Shown: in pieces, positions 34,097-42,135 of the stretch
How positions within the stretch are numbered: the first letter of the stretch is position 1
Layout: each line of letters starts with the position of its first letter
Assembly (NCBI RefSeq): GCF_900230285.1
Contig: NZ_OCNK01000002.1
Location: 310,001 to 374,000 of the forward strand
Direction: 5' to 3'
Source: Blastococcus haudaquaticus
GTDB lineage: Bacteria > Actinomycetota > Actinomycetes > Mycobacteriales > Geodermatophilaceae
DNA length: 64,000 bases
Notes under the pieces: model-generated
What the model saw: the letters and a program-made list of their open reading frames with translations, nothing else
What the model was told of the DNA's origin: nothing
Database searches by the model: none
Program-made: the position numbers and the translations under genes

Positions 34097-35302
34097 ATGA
34101 CCCCTTCCTCACCCTCCTCCCGTGGCCGGGTCGCCGTCCTGGGTGCCGGACCGGCCGGCATGGCCGCCGCCCTCGGGGCGATCAAGGCCGGGCACGACGT
34201 CGTCGTGTACGAGCGCTACCGGGAGGCCCGTCCTGCGGGCAACATCCTGAACCTGTGGCCGCCGCCGCTGAAGGCCCTGCGCGCCCTCGGGGTGGACACC
34301 CACGACCTGGGCGCACCCACGCACTCGGAGTTCCGCAACGTCCGCGGCAAGGTGCGTGTGGACGTGAAGCTCGACGAGGTCGTGAAGGCGGCATTCGGCG
34401 GCGGGTTCATCGGCCTGCTCCGGCCCGAGCTGTACGAGCGCATGCTCGCCGCGATCCCGCCGGGCGTGATCCGGTTCGACTCGCAGGTGGAGCGAATCGA
34501 GCAGGACGAGCGGGCGGTCGCGCTCCACTTCGCCGACGGCAGCACCGCCGAGCACGACGTGCTGGTCGGCGCCGACGGCATCGACTCCCTCGTCCGCCGC
34601 ACGCTGTGGGGCGACGCGCCCAAGCGCGAGCACCGGCTGCACATCTTCGGCGGCTTCACCTTCGCCGACGTGGAGGGCACGATCCCGAACAAGTGCGTGC
34701 TCAGCCACAGCCGGACGACCCAGGGCAGCTGGACGTCGATCCGCCACAACGGCCGCGACGGGCACCAGTGGTGGGTCCTCACCTCGACCGACCCGGACGC
34801 CCCCGCACCGGCGGACCTCAAGGCGACGGCGACCGAGCTGGCCGAGGAGTTCCCGGCGCCGCTGCCCGGGCTGATCGCCGCGACGGAGGCCCAGAACGTC
34901 CAGCGCTGGGTGCTCCGCGACCGCCCGGCGCTGAAGCAGTGGTCGAAGGGCCGCGCCACGCTGGTCGGGGACGCCGCCCACCCGACCTCGCCGTACGCGG
35001 CCTACGGGGCCGGCATGTCCATCGAGGACGGCTACTTCCTCGGCGTCGCCCTGCGGGGGGTCGACCTGACCGACCTGGCCGCCGTCGCGGCAGCGCTGCA
35101 GTCCTACGAGGAACCGCGCAAGCCGCACACCGCCAAGCAGGTCCAGATGGCGTACGTGCTCGGCAAGGTCTTCCACCACGCGCCTGCGCCGCTGCGGCCG
35201 CTGCGCGACTTCTTCTTCGACCACACGCCGTTCCTGCAGAAGATGGCCGGCGACTCCAACCCCCGCGAGATCAACAAGCAGCTCGCCCTGATCGAGGACT
35301 GA
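34097..35302 (+). CDS. FAD-dependent aromatic monooxygenase (FMO-B, copy 2)
   Basis: The 401-residue flavoprotein hydroxylase is a clear paralogue of the protein encoded at 23148-24359. It shares LNLWPPPLKALR, GFIGLLRPELYERMLAA, LVGADGIDSLVRRTLWG, GDAAHPTSPYAAYGAGMSIEDG and EINKQLALI at the C-terminus. It would hydroxylate a phenolic or aromatic acid with NAD(P)H and O2. ATG 34097 follows GAGG. Expression is probably held off by the divergent TetR protein through the palindrome 27-80 bp upstream. A small ABM-fold gene follows in the same operon. Confidence 0.92.
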   Translation: MTPSSPSSRGRVAVLGAGPAGMAAALGAIKAGHDVVVYERYREARPAGNILNLWPPPLKALRALGVDTHDLGAPTHSEFRNVRGKVRVDVKLDEVVKAAFGGGFIGLLRPELYERMLAAIPPGVIRFDSQVERIEQDERAVALHFADGSTAEHDVLVGADGIDSLVRRTLWGDAPKREHRLHIFGGFTFADVEGTIPNKCVLSHSRTTQGSWTSIRHNGRDGHQWWVLTSTDPDAPAPADLKATATELAEEFPAPLPGLIAATEAQNVQRWVLRDRPALKQWSKGRATLVGDAAHPTSPYAAYGAGMSIEDGYFLGVALRGVDLTDLAAVAAALQSYEEPRKPHTAKQVQMAYVLGKVFHHAPAPLRPLRDFFFDHTPFLQKMAGDSNPREINKQLALIED

Positions 35303-35305
35303 GCC

Positions 35306-35593
35306 GTGCTCATCGTCATCGGCAGCGCCGTCGCCGCCCCTGGCCGCCGCGCCGAACTGGTGGCGGCGGCACGCGCCGTCACGGCGGCCACCCAGGGCGA
35401 CCGCGGCTGCCTCGCTTACTCCTTCTCCGCCGATCTCGAGGATCCCGACCGCATCCACAGCATCGAGATCTGGGCCGACCGCGCGTCGCTCGACGAGCAC
35501 ATGACCCACCCGCACACCGAGGAGTTCCTGCGGGTCGCGCCGGGGCTGGTGGCCGGCGAGCCGGTCATGTCGTTCTACGACGTGCCCTCGTAG
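35306..35593 (+). CDS. Antibiotic-biosynthesis-monooxygenase (ABM) domain protein
   Basis: The 95-residue protein has the ABM/YgiN-like dimeric ferredoxin-fold pattern: VIGSAVAAPGRRAELVAAARAVTAATQGDRGCLAYSFSADLEDP and HSIEIWADRASLDEHMTHPHTEEF. Family members oxidise quinols without cofactors or act as small accessory proteins. GTG 35306 lies three bases after the FMO-B stop, so the two are co-translated; it could process a hydroquinone released by the monooxygenase (inference). It is the last gene of the catabolic island. Confidence 0.85.
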   Translation: MLIVIGSAVAAPGRRAELVAAARAVTAATQGDRGCLAYSFSADLEDPDRIHSIEIWADRASLDEHMTHPHTEEFLRVAPGLVAGEPVMSFYDVPS

Positions 35594-35900
35594 CCGGTCC
35601 GGGTCGGAAGGGTACGGCTGACCCTGAAGTAAGGCCGAGGACACCAGGAGTCGACCGCCCTCCTCGACCGACCGTCATACGGCGCCGCGAACGCGACTGC
35701 GACTGAGGACGTGGGCGGCGGCTGCGACAGAACGGGACGCGTGGCAGGCGCGCCGCCACGAGGACGGCATAGCCCGGGCCGGGAGGCCGTCCGGACGCGG
35801 CTGGATGCAGCAGGCGGTCAGGCCGTCGTGCACGGGCTGTCACACGCGCGCCGGGCGCGGTGTCTCCATGGCAGACGGCATCACGACCAAGGAGCTGACG
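35594..35900 (+). other. 307-bp intergenic region, no convincing gene
   Basis: Between the ABM gene and the DoxX gene I find no gene, clear terminator or repeat. The last 96 bp are an open frame in phase with DoxX (from 35805), but the only good ribosome site, AAGGAG, serves ATG 35901. This gap marks the end of the catabolic island. Confidence 0.5.
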
Positions 35901-36284
35901 ATGAATCTCGGACTGTGGATCGCCACCGGGCTGCTGGCGGCGGTCGCGCTGGCCGGCGGCATGAGCAAGACCCTCGTTCCGAAGGAGAAGCTCGCCGGCC
36001 TCCACGGCGGAGGGTGGACCGGGGACGTCTCCGTCGCCTTCGTCAAGACGCTCGGCGCCCTGGAGCTCCTTGCGGCTGTCGGGCTGGTCCTGCCGGCACT
36101 GCTCGACATCGCACCGGTCCTCGTGCCGGTGACCGCAGTCTGCTGGGTTCTGCTGATGGTGGGTGCGATGTTCACCCACGGTCGGCGTGGCGAATGGCCC
36201 TTCGTACTGCTGAACCTGACGTACCTCTCGCTCGCCGCGTTCATCGCCTGGGGACGGTTCGGCCCGGAGTCCTTCATGTCCTGA
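35901..36284 (+). CDS. DoxX-like small membrane protein
   Basis: The 127-residue product has four hydrophobic segments (LGLWIATGLLAAVALAGG; TLGALELLAAVGLVLPALL; VLVPVTAVCWVLLMVGAMFTHG; FVLLNLTYLSLAAFIAWG) with the DoxX-family pattern of a Lys after the first and a Glu-Leu in the second. DoxX proteins are integral membrane proteins of varied role, some linked to quinone or redox stress. ATG 35901 has AAGGAG 7 nt upstream. A longer start at 35805 or 35868 is less supported. It stands alone and converges with the mug gene. Confidence 0.8.
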   Translation: MNLGLWIATGLLAAVALAGGMSKTLVPKEKLAGLHGGGWTGDVSVAFVKTLGALELLAAVGLVLPALLDIAPVLVPVTAVCWVLLMVGAMFTHGRRGEWPFVLLNLTYLSLAAFIAWGRFGPESFMS

Positions 36285-36317
36285 CCCGCCCACCCCGGGC
36301 GCCGCGAAAGGTCTCGA

Positions 36318-36336
36318 GGCCTGCGGCGTGCAGGCC
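36318..36336. terminator. Hairpin between convergent DoxX and mug genes
   Basis: GGCCTGC-GGCGT-GCAGGCC forms a perfect 7-bp stem with a 5-nt loop in the 60-bp gap between two convergent stop codons. It can act in both directions. Confidence 0.55.
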
Positions 36337-36344
36337 GACGTGCG

Positions 36345-36845
36345 TCAGCGGCGGAGCTCACGGTAGAGGCGCGCCAGGTCGGTCACCTGGACGTGCGCGT
36401 TCAGGCCGCTCGGGTTCGGCACCACCCAGGTGGCGGCACCGCCGATCCGCTCCGGCTGCAGCCCCACGACCGCCTTGGGCCGCTCGAACCCGGTCCGCCA
36501 CGCGGTCACACCGAGGACGGCCAGCACACGGGGCCGGTACTCGGCGACGAGGTCGGCCAGCGCGGCCGCTCCCTCGCGCAGCTCCTCCCGCGTCAGCTCG
36601 GCAGCCGTGCGCGTGGGCCGGGCGACGACGTTGGTGATCCCCAGCCCGTGCTGCAGGAGCTGCCGGTCCTCGTCCGGCATCAACAGCCGCGGTGTGAAGC
36701 CGGCGAGATGGATGGCCGGCCAGAAGCGGTTCCCCGGGCGGGCGAAGTGGTGCCCGCGCTCGGCCGACAGCAGCGACGGGTTGATCCCGCAGAAGAGCAC
36801 GTCGAGACCGGGCGCGATGACGTCGGGCAGCGGCTTGTCCGGCAC
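36345..36845 (-). CDS. mug: G/U mismatch-specific DNA glycosylase
   Basis: The 166-residue protein has the Mug/TDG active site: LFCGINPSLLSAERGHHFARPGNRFWPAIHLAGF near the N-terminus, ITNVVARPTRTAAELT, and the C-terminal loop VVPNPSGLNAH. It removes uracil or related bases from G:U mismatches. GTG 36845 lies between the window's amylase stop (36848) and the coding region, so it overlaps no other gene by more than a few bases and is probably co-transcribed with the GH13 gene. The length fits the bacterial Mug family. Confidence 0.92.
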   Translation of the reverse strand: MPDKPLPDVIAPGLDVLFCGINPSLLSAERGHHFARPGNRFWPAIHLAGFTPRLLMPDEDRQLLQHGLGITNVVARPTRTAAELTREELREGAAALADLVAEYRPRVLAVLGVTAWRTGFERPKAVVGLQPERIGGAATWVVPNPSGLNAHVQVTDLARLYRELRR

Positions 36846-36847
36846 GG

Positions 36848-38182
36848 TCAGCCCGCCAGGACCGCCCAGCCGTGCGCGGGCAGCCGCACCCGGCCGCCGG
36901 CCACCTCCGCGTCGCCGGCCAGCACGGCACCGGCCCCGGGAACGGGCACGTCGGCCCGATCCCCCACGTTCAGCGCCACCACCAGCCGCTGCCCCTCGCC
37001 GACGGCCTCGTAGACCAGCTGCTCGTTGGCCAGGTGCAGCGTCGTCGTCCGGGCGGTGTGCAGCCACCGGTGCCGGCGGCGCAGGCCGATGAGCTCCTGG
37101 TGGAGGCGGTACGTGGGCAGCCCGAGCGGCGAGAGCTCAGCCGGCGTGGCGGGGAACGGCGGACGCACGGCGTCGTCGCCCCCGGCCCGGTCCTCCTTGA
37201 CCCCGCGGAAGGCGTGCTCGTCACCGGCGTAGACGGCGGGGGTCCCGCCCGTGGTGAGCAGCACGACGAGGGCGTGCGCGAGGTGCCGCTCGTCGGTCAG
37301 CCGGCTGGCGATGCGGGTGACGTCGTGGTTGCCCAGGAACGTGTACGGGACGAAGTCGTCGAGGAAGCCGCCGTGCCGGTTCAGCGCCGCGTCGAGCTCG
37401 AAGAAGTTGCCGTCGTTCAGCGAGCTCCAGACCGCCTTCCAGAGCTCGTACTGGGTCACGGCGTCCAGCCGCGCGTCGGCGACGAACCGCCCGTAGTCGC
37501 CGTGGATGACCTCGCCCATCAGGTAGGCGTCGGGGTGGCGCTCCCGCACCCGGTCGGCGACCTGCGCCCAGAACGACGCCGGGACGGCGTAGGCGGCGTC
37601 CAGCCGCCAGCCGTCGACCCCGCGGTCCAGCCAGTGGTTCATCACCTCGACGACGTGGTCGACCACGGCCGGCTCGTCGTGGTTCAGGGCGACGAGGGCG
37701 CCGTGCCCCTCGAAGTCGTCGTACGCCGGCTCCGTCCCGGGCGTCCACTCGCCGTCGGGCCAGCGCAGCCGGAACCAGGAGGCGGTGGGCGCGGAAGGTC
37801 CCTGCTCCAGCACCGCCCGGAACGCCGGATGGCCCCGCCCGACGTGGTTGAAGACGCCGTCCAGGAGCACCCGCAGACCGCGCTCCCGGCAGGCGGCGAG
37901 CAGCGCGTCGAGGTCGGCGTCGTCCCCGAGCCGCGGGTCGACGCGCAGGTGGTCGATGGTGTCGTAGCCGTGCGTCTCCGAGGCGAACACCGGCCCCAGC
38001 GCCAGTCCGGACAGGCCCAGCTCGACGACGTGGTCCAGCCAAGCGGACAGGTGCCCGAGCCGGTGCGCGACGGGTCGGTCGGGCGCCCCCTCGCGCTCGG
38101 CGCCGACGAAGCCCAGCGGGTAGACGTGCCACCAGAGGACGTCCTGCACCCAGCCGGGCTCTGCCGCACGCGCCGCCGTCAT
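36848..38182 (-). CDS. GH13 alpha-amylase family glycoside hydrolase
   Basis: The 444-residue cytoplasmic (no signal peptide) enzyme has the GH13 barrel with nucleophile Asp195 (VDGWRLD), acid/base Glu224 (LMGEVIHG) and transition-state stabiliser Asp287 (FLGNHD). The barrel is followed by a C-terminal beta domain. The early motif DGVFNHVGRGH matches conserved region I. It resembles small intracellular alpha-glucosidase or maltodextrin-type enzymes. ATG 38182 is the only good start; the ribosome site is weak. The next gene on the same strand ends 10 bp upstream. Confidence 0.9.
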   Translation of the reverse strand: MTAARAAEPGWVQDVLWWHVYPLGFVGAEREGAPDRPVAHRLGHLSAWLDHVVELGLSGLALGPVFASETHGYDTIDHLRVDPRLGDDADLDALLAACRERGLRVLLDGVFNHVGRGHPAFRAVLEQGPSAPTASWFRLRWPDGEWTPGTEPAYDDFEGHGALVALNHDEPAVVDHVVEVMNHWLDRGVDGWRLDAAYAVPASFWAQVADRVRERHPDAYLMGEVIHGDYGRFVADARLDAVTQYELWKAVWSSLNDGNFFELDAALNRHGGFLDDFVPYTFLGNHDVTRIASRLTDERHLAHALVVLLTTGGTPAVYAGDEHAFRGVKEDRAGGDDAVRPPFPATPAELSPLGLPTYRLHQELIGLRRRHRWLHTARTTTLHLANEQLVYEAVGEGQRLVVALNVGDRADVPVPGAGAVLAGDAEVAGGRVRLPAHGWAVLAG

Positions 38183-38192
38183 GCCGACGATC

Positions 38193-39935
38193 TCACCAGC
38201 TGCCGCCTCCGCCGCCTCCCGCGGCACCACCGACGGACGCCGACCCGGCACTCCCGGCCGCCACGGGCGGCGCCAGCGCGGGGTTGCTCGACGAGGAGAA
38301 GGCCAGCAGGGCGGGCCAGACCGGCATCCCCGCGGACGACGAGACGTACCAGTCGGGCCGTGGCGCCTGCGCCAGCCGCTCCGCCCAGTCCGCGGCCACC
38401 CCGAGCGCGACGGCGTACGGGAGGTACCGGACCCGCGCGTCGCCCCGCGCCGCCTCGGCGACGTCGTCGATGCGCCCGTGCCCGGCCGGCCACCGAGGGT
38501 CGTCCGAGGCGAGGTGGTCGCGGAACGCCCGCACCCGCTCGAGGACGGCGGTCCCCTCCTGCGTGCGTCGGGGCATCCTGCCGGCCAGGGCCAGCACGAC
38601 CAGACCACCGACGACGACGCCGAGGCCGGCCAGCGCCCAGGTCGACGTCAGGGCCAGGACGACGGTCAGGGCGATGCCGGCCAGGAGCGCGACGGCCCCG
38701 ATCGCGTACCAGCGGCGGCGCATCGCGGCGGGATCCTCTCGGAACCAGCCGAGCTGCACCACGTCGCGGTACAACTCGGCGCAGACGTCGGACTCGATGC
38801 CGGCGAACCGCTCCTGGAGTCCGGACAGCACGACCGCGTCGCCGTCGGCGAAGAACGCGTCCAGCAGCCGCTGCTCGTACGGGCGGAGCCCGTGCGGCGG
38901 AGCACCGCGCACCAGCCGCCAGTCCTCGGCGGCCCCCTCGTCGTCGGCGTCCGGCGGCAGCTCCTCGATCCGGAGGAAACCGCGGACGGCGAGGTCGAGC
39001 ATGGTCGCGGTCACCTCGTGCCGCTGCGCGTGGCCGTCGAGGACGGTGCCGAGCTGCGCGGGGCGTGCGTCGTGCGGCGGGGTCAGCTGCGGAGCGACGG
39101 GACCGGAGGCGCGGGCCCGGGCGCGCCGGGCCCGGAGCACCGGGGGGCCGGCCACGGCGAGGAGGCCCGCGAGACCGAGCGCGATGGCCGCCGGTGCGGG
39201 GCTGAACGCGAGGGCGGGGCTGAACGTGTCCTCGTAGACCGGCCGGGCGTCGGGGAAGGTGCCCGACGGGTAGCGGGCGCTGACGGTCACGCCCTCGCCC
39301 GCCGCGAGGCCGTCGGCGCTCGCGGTCACTTCCCCGCGGGCGTCGACCTCCGCCGCGCACGGGGTCCGCTCGCCCTCCTCGCCGGTGACGCAGTCGCCGC
39401 TGATCGCGTCGGCCGGACCGGTCAGGCGGACGGTCACCTCGTCGATCGGCACCTCCCAGCCGGTGCCGACGGCGTTCCACGCGAGCCGGTCGACCTCCTC
39501 CCCCGGGTCGGCGACGCCGGCCAGCCGGTACGTGAGCACGTAGGTGTGCCGGCCCTCGATCTCCTCGTCCGGATCGCCGACGCGGATGGTCAGGGCGCCG
39601 TCCTCGGACGTCACCTCGATCTCCTCGGGCGCGGCGGTGGGGCTGTCGACGGCGATGTCGCCGACCGGGTACCGCCGGTCCCGCGTCTGCTCGAACGGCG
39701 CCCGGTCCGGCAGGACCCGGACGATGCCGTGGCGCTCCTCGCCGGCGAAGTCGTAGTCGATCGTCTCCTCGACGAGCAGCGACCCGTCGGCCGCCGCCTC
39801 GATGGCGATGTCGTAGGAGCGGATGCCCTCGGACGGCCCGTCACCGGTGCACCCGGCCAGGGCGAGGAGCGGCAGGCCGGCCGCCAGCAGCCGGCCGGCC
39901 GTCGTCGAGGTCCGCGGGGTCGTCTCGGCGCTCAC
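38193..39935 (-). CDS. DUF2207 family membrane lipoprotein
   Basis: The 580-residue protein has an N-terminal signal with lipobox LALAGC (Cys29). A beta-rich extracellular domain follows (RSYDIAIEAAADGSLLVEETIDYDF; HGIVRVLPD). A membrane segment lies near residue 250, a soluble region after it, then two more hydrophobic segments around 405-450 and a glycine-rich tail ending GGGGGGSW. That layout and the starting motif match DUF2207 proteins, of unknown role. GTG 39935 has a -10 TAGCGT seven bases upstream and no ribosome site, so the mRNA is probably leaderless. Confidence 0.88.
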   Translation of the reverse strand: MSAETTPRTSTTAGRLLAAGLPLLALAGCTGDGPSEGIRSYDIAIEAAADGSLLVEETIDYDFAGEERHGIVRVLPDRAPFEQTRDRRYPVGDIAVDSPTAAPEEIEVTSEDGALTIRVGDPDEEIEGRHTYVLTYRLAGVADPGEEVDRLAWNAVGTGWEVPIDEVTVRLTGPADAISGDCVTGEEGERTPCAAEVDARGEVTASADGLAAGEGVTVSARYPSGTFPDARPVYEDTFSPALAFSPAPAAIALGLAGLLAVAGPPVLRARRARARASGPVAPQLTPPHDARPAQLGTVLDGHAQRHEVTATMLDLAVRGFLRIEELPPDADDEGAAEDWRLVRGAPPHGLRPYEQRLLDAFFADGDAVVLSGLQERFAGIESDVCAELYRDVVQLGWFREDPAAMRRRWYAIGAVALLAGIALTVVLALTSTWALAGLGVVVGGLVVLALAGRMPRRTQEGTAVLERVRAFRDHLASDDPRWPAGHGRIDDVAEAARGDARVRYLPYAVALGVAADWAERLAQAPRPDWYVSSSAGMPVWPALLAFSSSSNPALAPPVAAGSAGSASVGGAAGGGGGGSW

Positions 39936-39942
39936 CTGCCGG

Positions 39943-39948
39943 ACGCTA
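39943..39948 (-). promoter_or_regulatory. -10 TAGCGT of leaderless DUF2207 gene
   Basis: TAGCGT (minus strand) ends 7 bp from GTG 39935, which has no Shine-Dalgarno sequence. Confidence 0.55.
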
Positions 39949-39973
39949 GCGCCGGACGGCCGGGGCCATCGAG

Positions 39974-39979
39974 CAGACT
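39974..39979 (+). promoter_or_regulatory. -10 CAGACT of leaderless YchJ-family gene
   Basis: CAGACT ends 6 bp before ATG 39986. The same hexamer and spacing occur before 60105. Confidence 0.5.
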
Positions 39980-39985
39980 GGCCGC

Positions 39986-40372
39986 ATGCTCCCCCGTTCC
40001 TGCCCGTGCGGATCGGGATCGCCGTACGCCGGGTGCTGCGGCCGACTGCACGACGGCACCGTCTCCGCGGCGACGGCCGAGCAGCTCATGCGCTCGCGGT
40101 ACAGCGCGTTCGCCGTCGGGGATCCCGCCTACCTGCTCGCCACGTGGCACTCCACGACCCGGCCGGCTGCCCTCGAGCTCGACCGGGACGTGCGCTGGAC
40201 CGGCCTCGACGTGCTGGACACGACCGGGGGGAGCCTGCTGAGCGGCACGGGCACGGTCGAGTTCCGGGCGCACTACCTGGTCGGCCGGCGGCCCGGCACG
40301 CAGCACGAGCACAGCCGATTCGTCCGCGAGGACGGGCAGTGGCGGTACCTGGACGGCCTCTCGCCGGCGTGA
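39986..40372 (+). CDS. YchJ/UPF0225 family protein with SEC-C zinc motif
   Basis: The 128-residue protein starts with the SEC-C metal motif CPCGSGSPYAGCCG and continues with LMRSRYSAFAVGDPAYLLATWH, the YchJ family signature. The NTF2-like second part ends in EHSRFVREDGQWRYLDG. The family is widespread but of unknown role; the Cys cluster binds zinc. It diverges from the DUF2207 gene, with only 50 bp between starts, and appears leaderless. Confidence 0.92.
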   Translation: MLPRSCPCGSGSPYAGCCGRLHDGTVSAATAEQLMRSRYSAFAVGDPAYLLATWHSTTRPAALELDRDVRWTGLDVLDTTGGSLLSGTGTVEFRAHYLVGRRPGTQHEHSRFVREDGQWRYLDGLSPA

Positions 40373-40587
40373 CCGCGCGCCGGATTCCCCCCGAGGGGTG
40401 ACCGGATGCACGACGGCGGATCGGGCCCGCGACCAGGCCATATCGACCCCCGGACGGCCGGAAACATGGCGCAGATCACCGGGTGGAGATTCCTCACACC
40501 CCGCGGACTGCATGCAACCACCGGTTTCGTCCGACGATCAGGAGGACGGCGCACAGCGCCACTCCCTGATCGGCCCGAGAGGCAGAC

Positions 40588-42099
40588 GTGACTTCCGACA
40601 GCGGCGTAGTAGCCAACGTGCCCGACAGCGCGAACCCGGACGTGGTTCTCGTGGGCGGCGGCATCATGAGCGCCACGTTGGCGGCCCTCATCAAGGTCGT
40701 CGCGCCGCAGTGGAGCGTCACCGTCTTCGAGTCCGCCGCCGAGGTCGCAGGTGAGTCGTCCGGCCCGTGGAACAACGCCGGCACCGGCCACTCGGCCCTG
40801 TGCGAGCTGAACTACACGCCGGCCGGCCCGGACGGACGCGTCGACCCGGCGAAGGCCGTCACGATCAACGAGCAGTTCCAGGTCTCCCGCCAGTTCTGGT
40901 CCTACCTGGTGCGCGGCGGCATGACCGGCTCGCCGAAGGACTTCATCACCCCCGTCCCGCACCTCGGCTTCGTCACCGGCGAGGCCGGCCGCAGCTACAT
41001 GCGGGCCCGCCACGAGGCGCTGGCCGCGCAGCCGCTGTTCGAGGGTCTCGAGTACACCGAGGACGCCGCCGAGCTCGCCCGGTGGATCCCGCTGATGATG
41101 GCCGGCCGCGATCCGGAGCAGGTGGTCGCCGCCACCCGCTCGGTCGCCGGCACCGACGTCAACTTCGGTTCGCTCACCCGCCTGCTGCTCGAGGACGCCG
41201 CGGGCCAGGGCGTCGCGGTGCACTGCAACCAGCGGGTCCAGGACCTCGACAAGGAGTCCGACGGCCGCTGGAAGGTGACCGTCGAGGACACCCGCACCGG
41301 TGAGCGCCGGACGCTGCGCACCCGCTTCGTCTTCGTCGGTGCCGGGGGCGGCGCCCTGCCGCTGCTGCAGAAGGCAGGCATCCCGGAGATCCGCGGCTTC
41401 GGCGGGTTCCCGGTCAGCGGCCAGTTCCTCCGCACCACGTCGCCCGAGCTCGTGGGCACCCACCAGGCCAAGGTCTACGGCCAGGCCGCCGTCGGTGCGC
41501 CGCCGATGTCGGTGCCGCACCTGGACCTGCGCCTCATCGACGGCGACCACTCGCTGCTCTTCGGCCCCTACGCCGGCTTCTCCCCCAAGTTCCTCAAGGC
41601 AGGGAAGCTCTGGGACCTGCCCGCCAGCGTCCGCCCGCACAACCTCGGCTCCATGCTCGGCGTCGCCCGCACCAACGTCCCCCTCACGACCTACCTCGTG
41701 AAGGAGCTCCTGCAGTCCCGGTCGGCACGGCACGGCACGCTCACCGACTTCGTGCCCCTCGCCGAGCAGGCGGACTGGGACATGATCACCGCCGGCCAGC
41801 GGGTGCAGGTCATCAAGCGCGACCCGGCCACCGGCCGCGGCGTCCTCCAGTTCGGCACCGAGCTCGTGGTCGGGGGCGACGGCTCCATCGCCGGCCTCCT
41901 GGGCGCCTCCCCGGGAGCGTCGACGGCGGTCTCGGCCATGCTCACGCTGCTGGAGCAGTGCTTCCCCGACCGCATCCCGGCCTGGCGGCCGGCCCTGCAG
42001 GAGGCCATCCCGTCCTACGGGCACCGGCTGTCCGAGGAGCCCGCGCTCCTGGCCCAGGTGCGCTCGGAGACGATGCAGGTGCTCGAGCTCAACGGCTGA
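40588..42099 (+). CDS. mqo: Malate:quinone oxidoreductase
   Basis: The 503-residue FAD-dependent peripheral membrane enzyme oxidises malate to oxaloacetate and passes electrons to quinone in the TCA cycle. The FAD motif VVLVGGGIMSATLAALI starts near residue 19, followed by SSGPWNNAGTGHSALCELNYTP, a hallmark of MQO, and late HNLGSMLGVARTNVPLT and GASPGASTAVSAML. Length fits the family. GTG 40588 lies downstream of a 215-bp gap that should hold its promoter; I could not place a confident -10. It stands alone. Confidence 0.96.
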   Translation: MTSDSGVVANVPDSANPDVVLVGGGIMSATLAALIKVVAPQWSVTVFESAAEVAGESSGPWNNAGTGHSALCELNYTPAGPDGRVDPAKAVTINEQFQVSRQFWSYLVRGGMTGSPKDFITPVPHLGFVTGEAGRSYMRARHEALAAQPLFEGLEYTEDAAELARWIPLMMAGRDPEQVVAATRSVAGTDVNFGSLTRLLLEDAAGQGVAVHCNQRVQDLDKESDGRWKVTVEDTRTGERRTLRTRFVFVGAGGGALPLLQKAGIPEIRGFGGFPVSGQFLRTTSPELVGTHQAKVYGQAAVGAPPMSVPHLDLRLIDGDHSLLFGPYAGFSPKFLKAGKLWDLPASVRPHNLGSMLGVARTNVPLTTYLVKELLQSRSARHGTLTDFVPLAEQADWDMITAGQRVQVIKRDPATGRGVLQFGTELVVGGDGSIAGLLGASPGASTAVSAMLTLLEQCFPDRIPAWRPALQEAIPSYGHRLSEEPALLAQVRSETMQVLELNG

Positions 42100-42135
42100 G
42101 CGCCGCTCGACGGACGAGCGCCGGCGCCCGCCGGG

